Below are positions 8,265 to 16,500 of a stretch of DNA of 64,000 nucleotides, piece after piece (positions within the stretch are counted from its first letter, which is position 1; every line of letters begins with the position of its first letter). This stretch comes from Streptomyces poonensis. GTDB taxonomy: Bacteria; Actinomycetota; Actinomycetes; Streptomycetales; Streptomycetaceae. The position numbers and the translations under genes were made by a program. The notes under the pieces were generated by a model. That model was not told where the DNA came from, ran no database searches, and saw only the letters and a list, made by a program, of their open reading frames with translations. The DNA lies in NCBI RefSeq assembly GCF_014650915.1, contig NZ_BMVW01000013.1, forward strand, positions 143,928 to 207,927, given 5' to 3'.

Positions 8265-9377
8265 CTAGCTCTCCAGGCGCACCGGCATGAGGATCGAGAA
8301 GGTCCCCTCCTCGTCGGGCCGACGGACCGCAAGGGGCGCCGTGGGATCGCCGAACTCCAGGACGAGCCGGTTCCGGGCCCCGGCGGCCAGTGCGTGCAGC
8401 AGGAACTCGCGGTTCACGGCGACCGGCGTGCCCTCGTCGACACCGTCCCCGTCCCCCGAGACGCTCACCGTGCCGTCGTCCGTCACCCTCAGCACGGTGA
8501 GGTCGTACGACACGCCGTCCTGCCCATCCTGTTCGCGCGCCTCGCTCTTGCGGACAGGACCGGTCCTCACCGCCTCCTCGAAGCTCGGCACATCGACGAG
8601 GACGCGGCGTCCGGCCGGCAGGTGGACGAGGCGGCGGTAGTCGGGGAAGTCGTGGCCGAGGCACTGGCCGGCCGCCTGGCGGTCGCCGGTGTCCAGCGTC
8701 ACCCGGTCACCGTCCACGGCGAGCCGGGCGGGTTCCTCGCCGCTCAGCAGCGCCCGCATCGCGTCGACCAGCGGGACGGGGACGATGACCTGCGTACGGG
8801 GTCCTCCGCCGTGCCCGGTGACAGCGACCCGTGAGACAGCCATCCGGTAGCGGTCGGTGGCCACGACGTGCAGGGTCTCTCCCTCGATGTCGAACAGCAC
8901 GCCGCCGAGCATCGGCAGCTCAGGGTCGGTACTGGCGGCGAAACGGACCGCGTCCAGGGCGGCGGCCAACTCGGACGAGAGGGCGGTCGATCGGACGGTG
9001 GCGCTGCGGATGGACGTCATGGGGTTCTCCCTGTGTGCGAGAAGGGCTCGGAGCGTGGAGAACTCGCCGCGGGCATCGGACAGTCCGCGTTCGAGACGGC
9101 GCAGATGCGCTTCGAGCAGTTGGTGCACCAGGTCGGTGTCCGCGCTCGACCAGCCCGCCAGTACGAGCCGGATGTCCGCCAAGGGCATGCCGGCCCGGCG
9201 CAACCGCGCCAGCAGGCGGGCCTCTTCGAGCTGCTCGGGGCTGTACCACCGGTAGCCGCTCACCGGGTCCACCCAGGCCGGGACCAGCACACCGGCACGG
9301 TCGTAGAACCGCAGGGCGCTCACGCCCAGTCCGCTGTCCCGGGCCATCTCGCCAATGCTGCGCATCTCGCTCTCCAC
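8265..9377 (-). CDS. MerR-type regulator fused to a DnaN-like sliding-clamp domain
   Basis: A 370-residue protein. Residues 1-75 are a MerR winged helix (RSIGEMARDSGLGVSALRFY then GYRWYSPEQ), followed by a dimerisation coil to about 115. Residues about 130-370 resemble DNA polymerase III beta: LPMLGGVLFDIEGETLHVVATDRYRMA split over two stretches, HDFPDYRRL, and the closing TFSILMPVRL that mimics the beta-clamp C-terminus. The clamp region probably acts as a sensory or protein-binding domain. ATG 9377 or the in-frame ATG four codons later could start it. A MerR-like dyad lies just upstream, suggesting autoregulation. Confidence 0.85.
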   Translation of the reverse strand: MESEMRSIGEMARDSGLGVSALRFYDRAGVLVPAWVDPVSGYRWYSPEQLEEARLLARLRRAGMPLADIRLVLAGWSSADTDLVHQLLEAHLRRLERGLSDARGEFSTLRALLAHRENPMTSIRSATVRSTALSSELAAALDAVRFAASTDPELPMLGGVLFDIEGETLHVVATDRYRMAVSRVAVTGHGGGPRTQVIVPVPLVDAMRALLSGEEPARLAVDGDRVTLDTGDRQAAGQCLGHDFPDYRRLVHLPAGRRVLVDVPSFEEAVRTGPVRKSEAREQDGQDGVSYDLTVLRVTDDGTVSVSGDGDGVDEGTPVAVNREFLLHALAAGARNRLVLEFGDPTAPLAVRRPDEEGTFSILMPVRLES

Positions 9378-9383
9378 GCCCTG

Positions 9384-9415
9384 GACTCTGGGCCCTGTAC
9401 CAAGTCGAGGGTCAA
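9384..9415 (-). promoter_or_regulatory. MerR-type promoter/operator upstream of the MerR-clamp gene
   Basis: On the minus strand TTGACC (9410-9415) and CAGAGT are separated by 19 nt, the long spacer typical of MerR promoters, and the spacer is flanked by an imperfect dyad GACCCT...AGAGTC. It ends just before the start codon at 9377. Confidence 0.45.
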
Positions 9416-9472
9416 GCCGGCCCGCGATGCAGGGGAGGTACGGGTGGGCCCCTGCCTGGCGCGGACGGCGTT

Positions 9473-11164
9473 TCAGCCGGGGCAGTCGGCCTCTGTGGTG
9501 GCCGTGCCCGAGCGGACCATCAGGTACCCCGACGCTCCTATCTCCGCCACGGCGTAACGGGTGTACGGCCAGGCGCTCCCCGAGCTCGCCCGCTGGCTCA
9601 CCAGAGCCCGGCAGGCCTCACCGGCGGCCAGGTCCCCCCACGTCTCGACCTCTTCCCAGTTCCACTCCAGGTAGCTCGACCACACGTACATCGCCGAGTC
9701 CGCCGGGTCGAAGCCGATGGCGATGTCGTTGTGGTCGAGCGTGCGGTCGGTGCCGAGTGTGCCGCGCATGTCGTTCGTCTGCTCGATGATGTCCTTTGCG
9801 GCGCGGTCCGCGACCTGGATCTCGGTGTCGTCGGAGCTGGGGTTCATCGCCTCCGCGAGACCGGCCTCGTCCGGCTCCCAGTCCTGGTCCGTGTCCCCGC
9901 CCTGGCCGGGATCCGAGCTCTGGCCGGGATCCGAGTCCTCGCTGCTGCCCGCGTCCGGGCCGGTGTCGTTGCCGACGGGCTGCTCCTCCTCCTTCAGGCT
10001 CCCCTCCGTAGCGCTCGCGGACGGAGCCTCGGGCGAGGGGGAGAGTGTGGTCGAGGCCGTGGGCTTGTCGTCCTTGGAGTCGTCGGGCAGCAGGGCCACC
10101 ACGCCCCCGGCCAGACCGCCGATGACGGCTGCCGCAAGGACCACGGCACCCGCCAGCCGCCGTCTCGAACGGCGCGGAGGCGTATTGGGGAGGCCGGGAG
10201 AACCAGGAGGACCGGAAAGCTCGGGCAGACTCCATGCCGGATCGCTCTCGGGCGGTACGTCCCAGACGGCCGTGACCATGTCCACGACCGTGGCCGGTGC
10301 CGCGTTCCCACCCAGCACCTGGGTGGTCTGGGAGGCCAGCAGTTCCGCGCACTGCCGGGCGGCCTCGGCGGCCGAAGGGCGATCCTCCGGCTCCTTGGAC
10401 AGCGCCTTCTCCACGATCGGCCGCAGTGGACCGGGTACGCCGTCCAGGTCCGGCTCACCGGACATCACGCGGACCGCGACCGCGTAGGAGGCGTCGTCCC
10501 CGAAGGGCATCCGGCCCGTGGCCGCGTACGCCACGAGTGCTCCCCAGGCGAACATGTCGCTCGCGGGGCCGGCGCTCCCGTCGCGGTACTGCTCGGGGCT
10601 GATCCACCCCGGGGTACCGGATATGGCTCCGGTGCGGGTGATGCTGGTCGCGTCGGCGGCGTGGGCGATACCGAAGTCCAGGACGCGCGGGCAGGCGGGC
10701 GTGAGGATGACGTTCTGCGGTTTCACGTCCCGGTGCACCACGCCCGCGGCATGGATGTCGGTCAGGGCGTATGCGGTGGCGCTGGCGAGCGCGTACAGGC
10801 TGCCCTCGGTGAGCGGTCCGTGCGTGCCCACGTGCTGCTTCAGTGTCGGGCCGGGGACGTAGGCGGTGGCCAGCCAGGGGGCGTCGGCCTCGGTGTCGGC
10901 GGTGAGCAGCGGTACCACGTACGGGCCGGTGACGCGGGAGGACAGTTGCACCTCCCGCCTGAAACGAGCCCTGAACTCCGGCTCCTCGGCCTGCGCGGGA
11001 TGGATCACCTTCACCGCCACGCGCGACCCGTCGGAGGCGACGCCGGCGTGGACGATTCCCATGCCCCCGGTGCCGAGACGGCCGGCGATCCGGTACGGGC
11101 CTATGTGGGAGGGGTCGCCGGGACGAGCCGGCTGGACCCTTCCGGCGGAGCCGTTGTCACTCAC
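9473..11164 (-). CDS. Membrane-anchored Ser/Thr protein kinase (PknB type)
   Basis: Predicted 563 residues from GTG 11164, which has GAGGGA 7 nt upstream. Kinase signatures: glycine loop LGTGGMG (31-36), VAVKVIHP with Lys52, catalytic HRDVKPQN (about 143), DFG (about 162) and GTPGWISPEQ in the activation segment. A proline-rich linker leads to a single membrane span (AVVLAAAVIGGLAGGVVALL, about 335-360). The outside part is acidic and Ser/Pro-rich, then a globular C-terminus without PASTA repeats. It probably transduces an envelope signal; substrates are unknown. Confidence 0.9.
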   Translation of the reverse strand: MSDNGSAGRVQPARPGDPSHIGPYRIAGRLGTGGMGIVHAGVASDGSRVAVKVIHPAQAEEPEFRARFRREVQLSSRVTGPYVVPLLTADTEADAPWLATAYVPGPTLKQHVGTHGPLTEGSLYALASATAYALTDIHAAGVVHRDVKPQNVILTPACPRVLDFGIAHAADATSITRTGAISGTPGWISPEQYRDGSAGPASDMFAWGALVAYAATGRMPFGDDASYAVAVRVMSGEPDLDGVPGPLRPIVEKALSKEPEDRPSAAEAARQCAELLASQTTQVLGGNAAPATVVDMVTAVWDVPPESDPAWSLPELSGPPGSPGLPNTPPRRSRRRLAGAVVLAAAVIGGLAGGVVALLPDDSKDDKPTASTTLSPSPEAPSASATEGSLKEEEQPVGNDTGPDAGSSEDSDPGQSSDPGQGGDTDQDWEPDEAGLAEAMNPSSDDTEIQVADRAAKDIIEQTNDMRGTLGTDRTLDHNDIAIGFDPADSAMYVWSSYLEWNWEEVETWGDLAAGEACRALVSQRASSGSAWPYTRYAVAEIGASGYLMVRSGTATTEADCPG

Positions 11165-11292
11165 AGATGGTTCCCTCGTTGCGCGGCCATGGACCGTGTT
11201 CGGCGCGGCCCAGCTTATGCGTGACAAGTGGTCAATGAGGTGAGGGGGGTTGAGCTGCCATCAGAGGTTGGTGTGCGCAGGCGGACGGTCCA

Positions 11293-11484
11293 GTGGTCAA
11301 GGCGGCGTGTTCCTGGGTGAACAGCGGGGCCATGAAGCGCAGGCAGAGCACGAAGCAGTCGGCGAAGCCCGCCCAGGCCGCTCCCTCGAAGAAGAAGGTG
11401 AAGGGCACCCTGAGGGAAGCACGCCCCACTCCCGGGTTCGAGGGCGCCGGGCGGAAGAAGGCCAAGGCCAAGAAGTGCGGGTGA
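11293..11484 (+). CDS. Possible small lysine-rich protein
   Basis: 63 codons, or 50 if started at the ATG 11332 (MKRRQSTKQSAKP...). The product is very basic (KKKVKGTLREA, GRKKAKAKKCG), ends next to a strong hairpin, and could be a nucleic-acid-binding peptide. There is no convincing ribosome-binding site, and opposing frames are also open, so this may be chance. Confidence 0.3.
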   Translation: MVKAACSWVNSGAMKRRQSTKQSAKPAQAAPSKKKVKGTLREARPTPGFEGAGRKKAKAKKCG

Positions 11485-11492
11485 GCGGCGTA

Positions 11493-11544
11493 CGTCAGGG
11501 GTGGAGGCCACAGCCCGGCCGGGCTGTGGCCTCCACCCCTGACG
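11493..11544. terminator. Perfect 52-bp palindrome, probable bidirectional terminator
   Basis: Two perfectly complementary 26-nt arms with no spacer, centred between 11518 and 11519; the left arm begins CGTCAGGGGTGGAGGCC. No T-run follows, as is usual for actinobacterial terminators. Confidence 0.6.
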
Positions 11545-11563
11545 CCCCTGTAGTCCCTTGCCG

Positions 11564-11677
11564 TCAGGCCCTCCGCGTCAGATCCAGCGCAGCCGTGTGC
11601 ACGAACCAGTCCAGCACCTCGCAGATCCCGTCTCCGTGATAGGCGAAGAGCTGCACCGGGAACGACGAGCATGAGCC
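11564..11677 (-). pseudogene. Unrecognised C-terminal gene fragment
   Basis: Reading upstream from a stop at 11564, the minus strand gives a protein-like tail containing VQLFAYHGDGICEVLDWFV followed by HTAALDLTRRA. No start codon or upstream domain is present, and the segment breaks off at a C/G-run-rich stretch near 11680. It looks like the end of a truncated gene; the family is not recognised. Confidence 0.3.
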
Positions 11678-11744
11678 GGGGGTGCCTCCGCGGGGCGTCC
11701 CCCACCCGGGTCCCGGTCACAGCGGGCTCAACGGTGCCGGCCGC

Positions 11745-12428
11745 TCACTGAGCGTCGGCGACCTCGACGTTGTCGTCGGAACCGAGCGGCGGGAACGCCT
11801 TCTTCGCGACACGAGCGACGACCCCTGTGAAGGCCGCATCCACAGTCCCGCCGACGACACCGCCGACGACGGGAACCAGCTTGGTCAGGGTGATCAGAGA
11901 ACGCTTCGTGCCGTACTTCGCCACGAGCATGAAGCCGGCCTTCTTGTTGATCGCTCTGACCACTTCGATGGGGATTCGTCTGATCGCAGTCTCAGTCAAC
12001 TTCTGGGAGACCTTCACTCCGAATTGCGCAAGCACAGCATTCGGCTGTCCGCCGGCAACCGTGATCAGGACGGCGTTCCGCACGAGCTCGTCCCGAAGGT
12101 CCCAGCCGCGCAGGTGGGCGATCGCGCCGACCAGCCTGGCGTTGAGAATGGCCTGACCGGTGATGTTGGCCGGGAGCGTCACCGGAAGCGTGATCAGGCC
12201 TCCGAGGCCCGTCACGAAGCCGGCGGTACCCACCATCACGGTCGTCTCACTGATGATCCGGCGAATCGCCTTCTCCGGGTCCTCGTACGAGGCAGCGCGC
12301 GCCTCGGCGTACGTGCGCGAGCCGGAGAGGGGACCGACACCTTCGTCGACCACCTTCATCAGCTGCTCGACCAGGGCCGTTCCCACCTTCTCGAGCGCGT
12401 TCAGCTTCTCGTCGGGTTCGTCCGTCAT
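11745..12428 (-). CDS. EcsC family protein
   Basis: 227 residues from ATG 12428 (MTDEPDEKLNALEKVG), preceded by a GGGGGGA stretch; the open frame further upstream is not used. Family features: SETTVMVGTAGFVTGLGG, PVTLPANITGQA and several glycine/hydrophobic helices with membrane propensity (VPVVGGVVGGTVDAAFTG). EcsC-family proteins are peripheral or integral membrane proteins of unclear function. The gene is probably monocistronic. Confidence 0.85.
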   Translation of the reverse strand: MTDEPDEKLNALEKVGTALVEQLMKVVDEGVGPLSGSRTYAEARAASYEDPEKAIRRIISETTVMVGTAGFVTGLGGLITLPVTLPANITGQAILNARLVGAIAHLRGWDLRDELVRNAVLITVAGGQPNAVLAQFGVKVSQKLTETAIRRIPIEVVRAINKKAGFMLVAKYGTKRSLITLTKLVPVVGGVVGGTVDAAFTGVVARVAKKAFPPLGSDDNVEVADAQ

Positions 12429-12776
12429 TCGTGTCCCCCCAGGGTCCGTACGGTGAGTAGTGGTGTAACTCTCGGGGCGTCGAGCGTCAGTTGGGACTGG
12501 CGCGTCTCCCGGGAAGAGCACCGTGAAGCAGAGTAAGCGTTCGAACAGGTCCGCCGACGAGGGCCCGTCAGGCCGGGCCGTCGCGGCCGTCGTGCTCGCT
12601 GAACTCCTTCTCCTCCTCGGCCGGCGCCGTTCTTGCGGAGCCCACGGCACCCACCGCGTAGCGGCCGTTGGCGAGCCGGTCGTCGGCTTTCTTGATGACG
12701 GCCGGAGGAGCAGTTGATGCGCTGTGGGATGTCGGCTGCCGACTTGGTGCCCGCCGTCTCTTCGAAGTCGCGTGGA
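12429..12776. other. 348-nt gap with a weak coding remnant
   Basis: On the minus strand a tail reading AVIKKADDRLANGRYAVGA and ending at a stop at 12568 looks protein-like. A neighbouring frame upstream of it reads FEETAGTKSAADIPQRINC. Together they may be a frameshifted small gene of unknown family at about 12568-12775. No start was found. Nothing else is evident. Confidence 0.3.
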
Positions 12777-12899
12777 TCAGAAGAACTTACGGGTCTTCGG
12801 GTCGACCTTGCCGAGGGAGACGGCGAGGAACATCAGGTCGAGCATGCCCATGCACATCCACAGCATCTTGCGGACGGCGTAGACGGTGAGGCCGATCAT
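12777..12899 (-). CDS. 40-residue membrane peptide
   Basis: Encodes MIGLTVYAVRKMLWMCMGML and ends KVDPKTRKFF. It is one hydrophobic span with a short basic tail, so probably a small inner-membrane protein. The start is supported by GAGAGGAAAGCA directly before the ATG at 12899. It is followed on the same strand by the EcsC gene after a gap and preceded by a DUF3761 gene. The function is unknown. Confidence 0.6.
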   Translation of the reverse strand: MIGLTVYAVRKMLWMCMGMLDLMFLAVSLGKVDPKTRKFF

Positions 12900-12918
12900 T
12901 GCTTTCCTCTCAGCTTTC

Positions 12919-13257
12919 TCAGGAGGGCAGGTTCTGCAGCCACTGAGCGACGCCGCCGTGGTGGGAGCACGTGCCCCGGTGGTGCTGGGAGTAGCTGTAA
13001 GTCCCGTCGACGCACAGCGCGCTGGCTCCCGCGGCCGCTCCGCTGTCACTGCCGGAGTCGCTGTCCGTGCTGCCGCCCCCGCTGCGGTGGGCGACTGGGC
13101 GCACACTTCCCAGTTGCGGTGCGACGCGGTCTTCTGATGTCGGCCATTCGGCCCCCCTGTTGTTTGCTGCTGCACGCTCCCCTGCGTGCATGAACCCGCC
13201 GACGGCCGGCCGGCACTGACGCCCCCTCAGTGACAGCGAGCACGTCGGTGCGGGCAA
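12919..13257 (-). CDS. DUF3761 domain protein, N-terminus uncertain
   Basis: The C-terminal 30 residues, CVDGTYSYSQHHRGTCSHHG followed by GVAQWL, are the hallmark of DUF3761, a small Cys/His-containing domain normally in exported proteins. A Ser/Asp/Gly linker precedes it. The upstream part of this frame lacks the expected signal peptide and reads as low-quality sequence, so the true start may be internal, or the exported N-terminus may have been lost by frameshift. It sits 19 nt upstream of the 40-residue membrane peptide gene, same strand. Confidence 0.55.
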   Translation of the reverse strand: MPAPTCSLSLRGRQCRPAVGGFMHAGERAAANNRGAEWPTSEDRVAPQLGSVRPVAHRSGGGSTDSDSGSDSGAAAGASALCVDGTYSYSQHHRGTCSHHGGVAQWLQNLPS

Positions 13258-13273
13258 CAGCGTGCACGAAGCT

Positions 13274-13289
13274 TGTGAACATAGTCAAC
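13274..13289. promoter_or_regulatory. Shared motif TGTGAAC-N3-GTCAAC, site 1
   Basis: TGTGAACATAGTCAAC lies 222 nt upstream of the large helicase gene. It matches the motif found in the drmA promoter (21861-21876) at 13 of 16 positions, differing only in the 3-nt spacer. Confidence 0.5.
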
Positions 13290-13393
13290 CGGATCGGCCC
13301 GCGGGCGAGGTCGTCGGCGTTCGGTGCGGCGTCATCTGTGGCGGTTCCGTGATGGGGTGCCGGTTGATGTTGCTGATACGCTCGGTTCGTGTG

Positions 13394-13405
13394 CTCAGTT
13401 CACAC
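13394..13405 (-). promoter_or_regulatory. Inverted partial copy of the shared motif
   Basis: The minus strand reads GTGTGAACTGAG, identical over 12 nt to 21860-21871 in the drmA promoter. It is about 107 nt before the helicase start. Confidence 0.45.
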
Positions 13406-13511
13406 CCAAGGTGGCGCGCCGGGGGGTGCGTTGGTGCCGCGCCGGGTGTGACCGGGGCGGGGATTTCACCAAGTGGCCACCAAGTGGCCCTCAGCAGCAG
13501 TGGGGTGGCGT

Positions 13512-16500
13512 GTGAGCCAGCGCGACAGTGGCTTGAGCGACGGCATGCAGCCGGTCGGTTCCGTCTACCGGTACGACGACGGGCTGCAGGTCCGGGTCGA
13601 CGACGTCGCGCCGTACGAACTCGTCGACGCCGAGGACTCGTACGGGCACCGGAAGGGCGACGACCTCGTGCGGTGCACCCTGTACCTGAGCAACGGCACC
13701 GGTCGGGCCATCGACCTCGACGGAGTCGATGCGCTGGTGCGCAGCGGGCCGTACGGGAAGACGGGGCGCCAGGTGCAGGACTACCAGAGCGACGTGCTCG
13801 ACGAGGCGCTCGACGGCACCCTGCGTGCGGGGCGCAGCGTCTCGGTGACCTGGGCCTACAGCATTCCGGCCGGTACCGCGGGTGAGCTGGACGTGGAGGT
13901 GCGGTTCCCCGGCGACCACGAGCGGGAGAGCGTCACCTTCACCACGGCTGTGGCCGCCGGCCCGTCCGCCGTCGTGGACTCCGGCGTGGCGACCGCCGGT
14001 ACGACGCCGGCGTGGCTCGCGGATCAGGCCGCGCTCTTCGGTGACCAGCAGGAGTCCTTGTTCGCGGGCGCAGGCTCGGAGACCCCGGGCGCCGGCCCGT
14101 CGGTCCTGGACGGCCACGGCGGAGCCGCCGGCCCGACCGGATCCCGTGTCCCGGGTGCGGCGCCGCTCGACGCCGTGCCGGCGCAGCCGGCCGCCTCCGG
14201 GCGGCAGGCCGCACCCGTACGGACGCCTGAGCCGTTCGCCGCCGCCGAGGACGGGACCGACGACGGGACCGACGCCACCCGCGTCCGCCAGATCTTCCGC
14301 TTCCTCGCCGAGGCCGAGGAGTCCAAGACCCGGCCCGTACGCACCCTCGACGGCGCGGCCGGCGTCGTGTGGTTCGAGGAGCTGCCCGACGACCCCGGGG
14401 TCGAGGTGATGCTCGACGGGGCGCTCGCCGGCGACGAGCCGGCGTGGCTGACCGTCGCCCGTCCCGAGCGCGAGGACGCCCCGCACCCCAAGCCCCTGCT
14501 CGCGCCCTGGGTGGACGAGACCCGCATCCGGGACTTCAGGCAGACCCACGCCCCGCACCTGCGCCGGCGGATCGAGCCGGAGTTCCCGGACTGGTCCCGG
14601 GGCATCCCGCTGGAGAAGAGCTACCACGAGCTGGACGAGCACCCGAAGCGGGAGAAGATCGAGAAGCAGTACGCCGATTGGCGGGAGGAGTGGCTCGCCT
14701 GGGCGGAGCGGCGCCGTGCGATCGATCCCCTGGTCAGGCTGTACGACCGGCTGCACAAGATGCACGAGGACGCGGCGAATCTCGGTGAGGCGTTCGAGCT
14801 CGTCCTCGGGTTCGGGCGGCTGACCTGGCAGACGACCGCCAGGCAGCGCGTGGAGCGGCACCTCGTCACCCACCGGGCCACCGTTCAGCTCGACCCGTCC
14901 ACGGGCACGCTCACCGTCGCCCCGGACCCGACCGGCACCGGTCTGGAGCTGGAGGAGGGCATGCTGGAGGGCGCCCAGCACGTGCCCGGTGCCGTGCGGG
15001 AGGGGATCGTCCGGGTGCTGGAGGGTGCCTCGGACGTGACGGACCCCGAGCACCTCGACGCCCTGCACGAGGCCCTGCGGAGCTGGGTGAACTCCGCGCA
15101 CAGCGCCGGGAGTTACGCGCCCGGTGTCGAGCGGGTCAAGCCGCGGTCCCTCGACGTGCCGCAGGTGGGGCTCACGCCCGCGCTCGTCCTGCGGGAGCGC
15201 AGCCGGCGGTCGACGATGGACGCGCTGAAGGCCATCGCACGGCAGATCGACGCGGGTACCCCGCCGACCGAGCTGCTCGGTTACATCGCGGGCCGCGACG
15301 GGGCGCTGACCGCCGCCGACCTCGCGGCGGCCGAGGGCGACGGGACCGAGGACGACTCCGGCGAGATGTACTTCGCGCTGCCCGCCAACGAGGAGCAGCG
15401 CACCATCGCCGAACGCCTGCGCGCCAACCGGCTCGTCGTCGTGCAGGGCCCGCCCGGCACCGGCAAGACGCACACCATCGCCAACCTGGTCACCGATCTG
15501 CTCGCGCAGGGCAAGCGGGTCCTCATCACCAGCCACACCCCGCGCGCGCTGCGCGTGCTGCGGGACAAGCTGCCCGAGTCCATCCGTGACCTGTGCGTGA
15601 GCCGGACCGAGGACGGCGCGGCCGCGCAGCGCGAGCTCGAGGCGTCCGTGCAGCGGATCCTGAGCGAGTACTCCGGGTACGACCCGAAGGCGTCGCAGCA
15701 GGAGATCCGTACCCTTCAGGGGCGGCTGGCCGGGGCCCGGTCCGCCCAGCAGGCCATGCTGCGCGACCTCGCCGCACTGCGCGAGCTGGAGACCAAGCGC
15801 TTCGAGGCGGAGATCGGGGACTACAGCGGCAGCCTCCAGGAGATCGCCGAGCGGCTCACCGGGGAGGCGGAGCGGTACGAGTGGCTCGGCCCGGTGCCGG
15901 GGGAGCAGCCCACTCTGAGTGCCGACGAGGCCCTGCGGCTGCTGCGGACCACCCGTGCCTTCACCCCGCACCACCAGGCCCTGGCCGCCGACGTGCCCGG
16001 TCCCTCCGAGCTGCCGAGCCCCGGCGACTTCGAGGACGCCGTCGCCGTCGTACGGTCCGCGGAGGAGGCGCACGCGGCCGTGCGTCAGGACCTGCTGAGC
16101 GAGGAGTACGACGCCGCCGTGCGCGGGCTGGGCGAAGGTGAGCAGCAGCGGCTCTCCGCGGTGCTCGACGCGTTCGCCGCCGCCCGGGCGCGGGCCGCGT
16201 CCCTCGCCGGTCCGGCCGGGCCGTGGGCCGTGGCCCTCCTCAAGGAGGTGACCGAGGGACAGGACTGGCAGGCACGCAGCCGGCAGGCCGCCGTCACGGA
16301 CGCCCTGGCCGCGGTCGACGCCTCGCTCGCCACGCTCGGCACCGCCATGGTCAGTGGCCTGGAGCAGTACGACCCGGCCACCGCGCTCGGCCAGGCCACC
16401 GCCCTGCACGACGGGCTCGGCCAGGGGCAGAAGCTGCGCGGGCCGCTCGGCATGCGTTCCAAGCTGGCCAAGGCCGTCGGGCCGTTCGTCGACGCCGTAC

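Larger units (their letters stand above)
11165..11744. other. 580-nt mostly non-coding stretch
   Basis: Between the kinase start and the EcsC gene. It contains a doubtful small basic ORF (11293-11484), a perfect 52-bp palindrome, and a short minus-strand coding-like tail near 11564-11677. No other gene was recognised. Confidence 0.6.

Noticed and set aside
9473..11164. Ser/Thr kinase as a PglW- or defence-type kinase
   Set aside because: It is a single-span PknB-like kinase with an extracellular domain and no defence-specific domains; a defence role cannot be supported.
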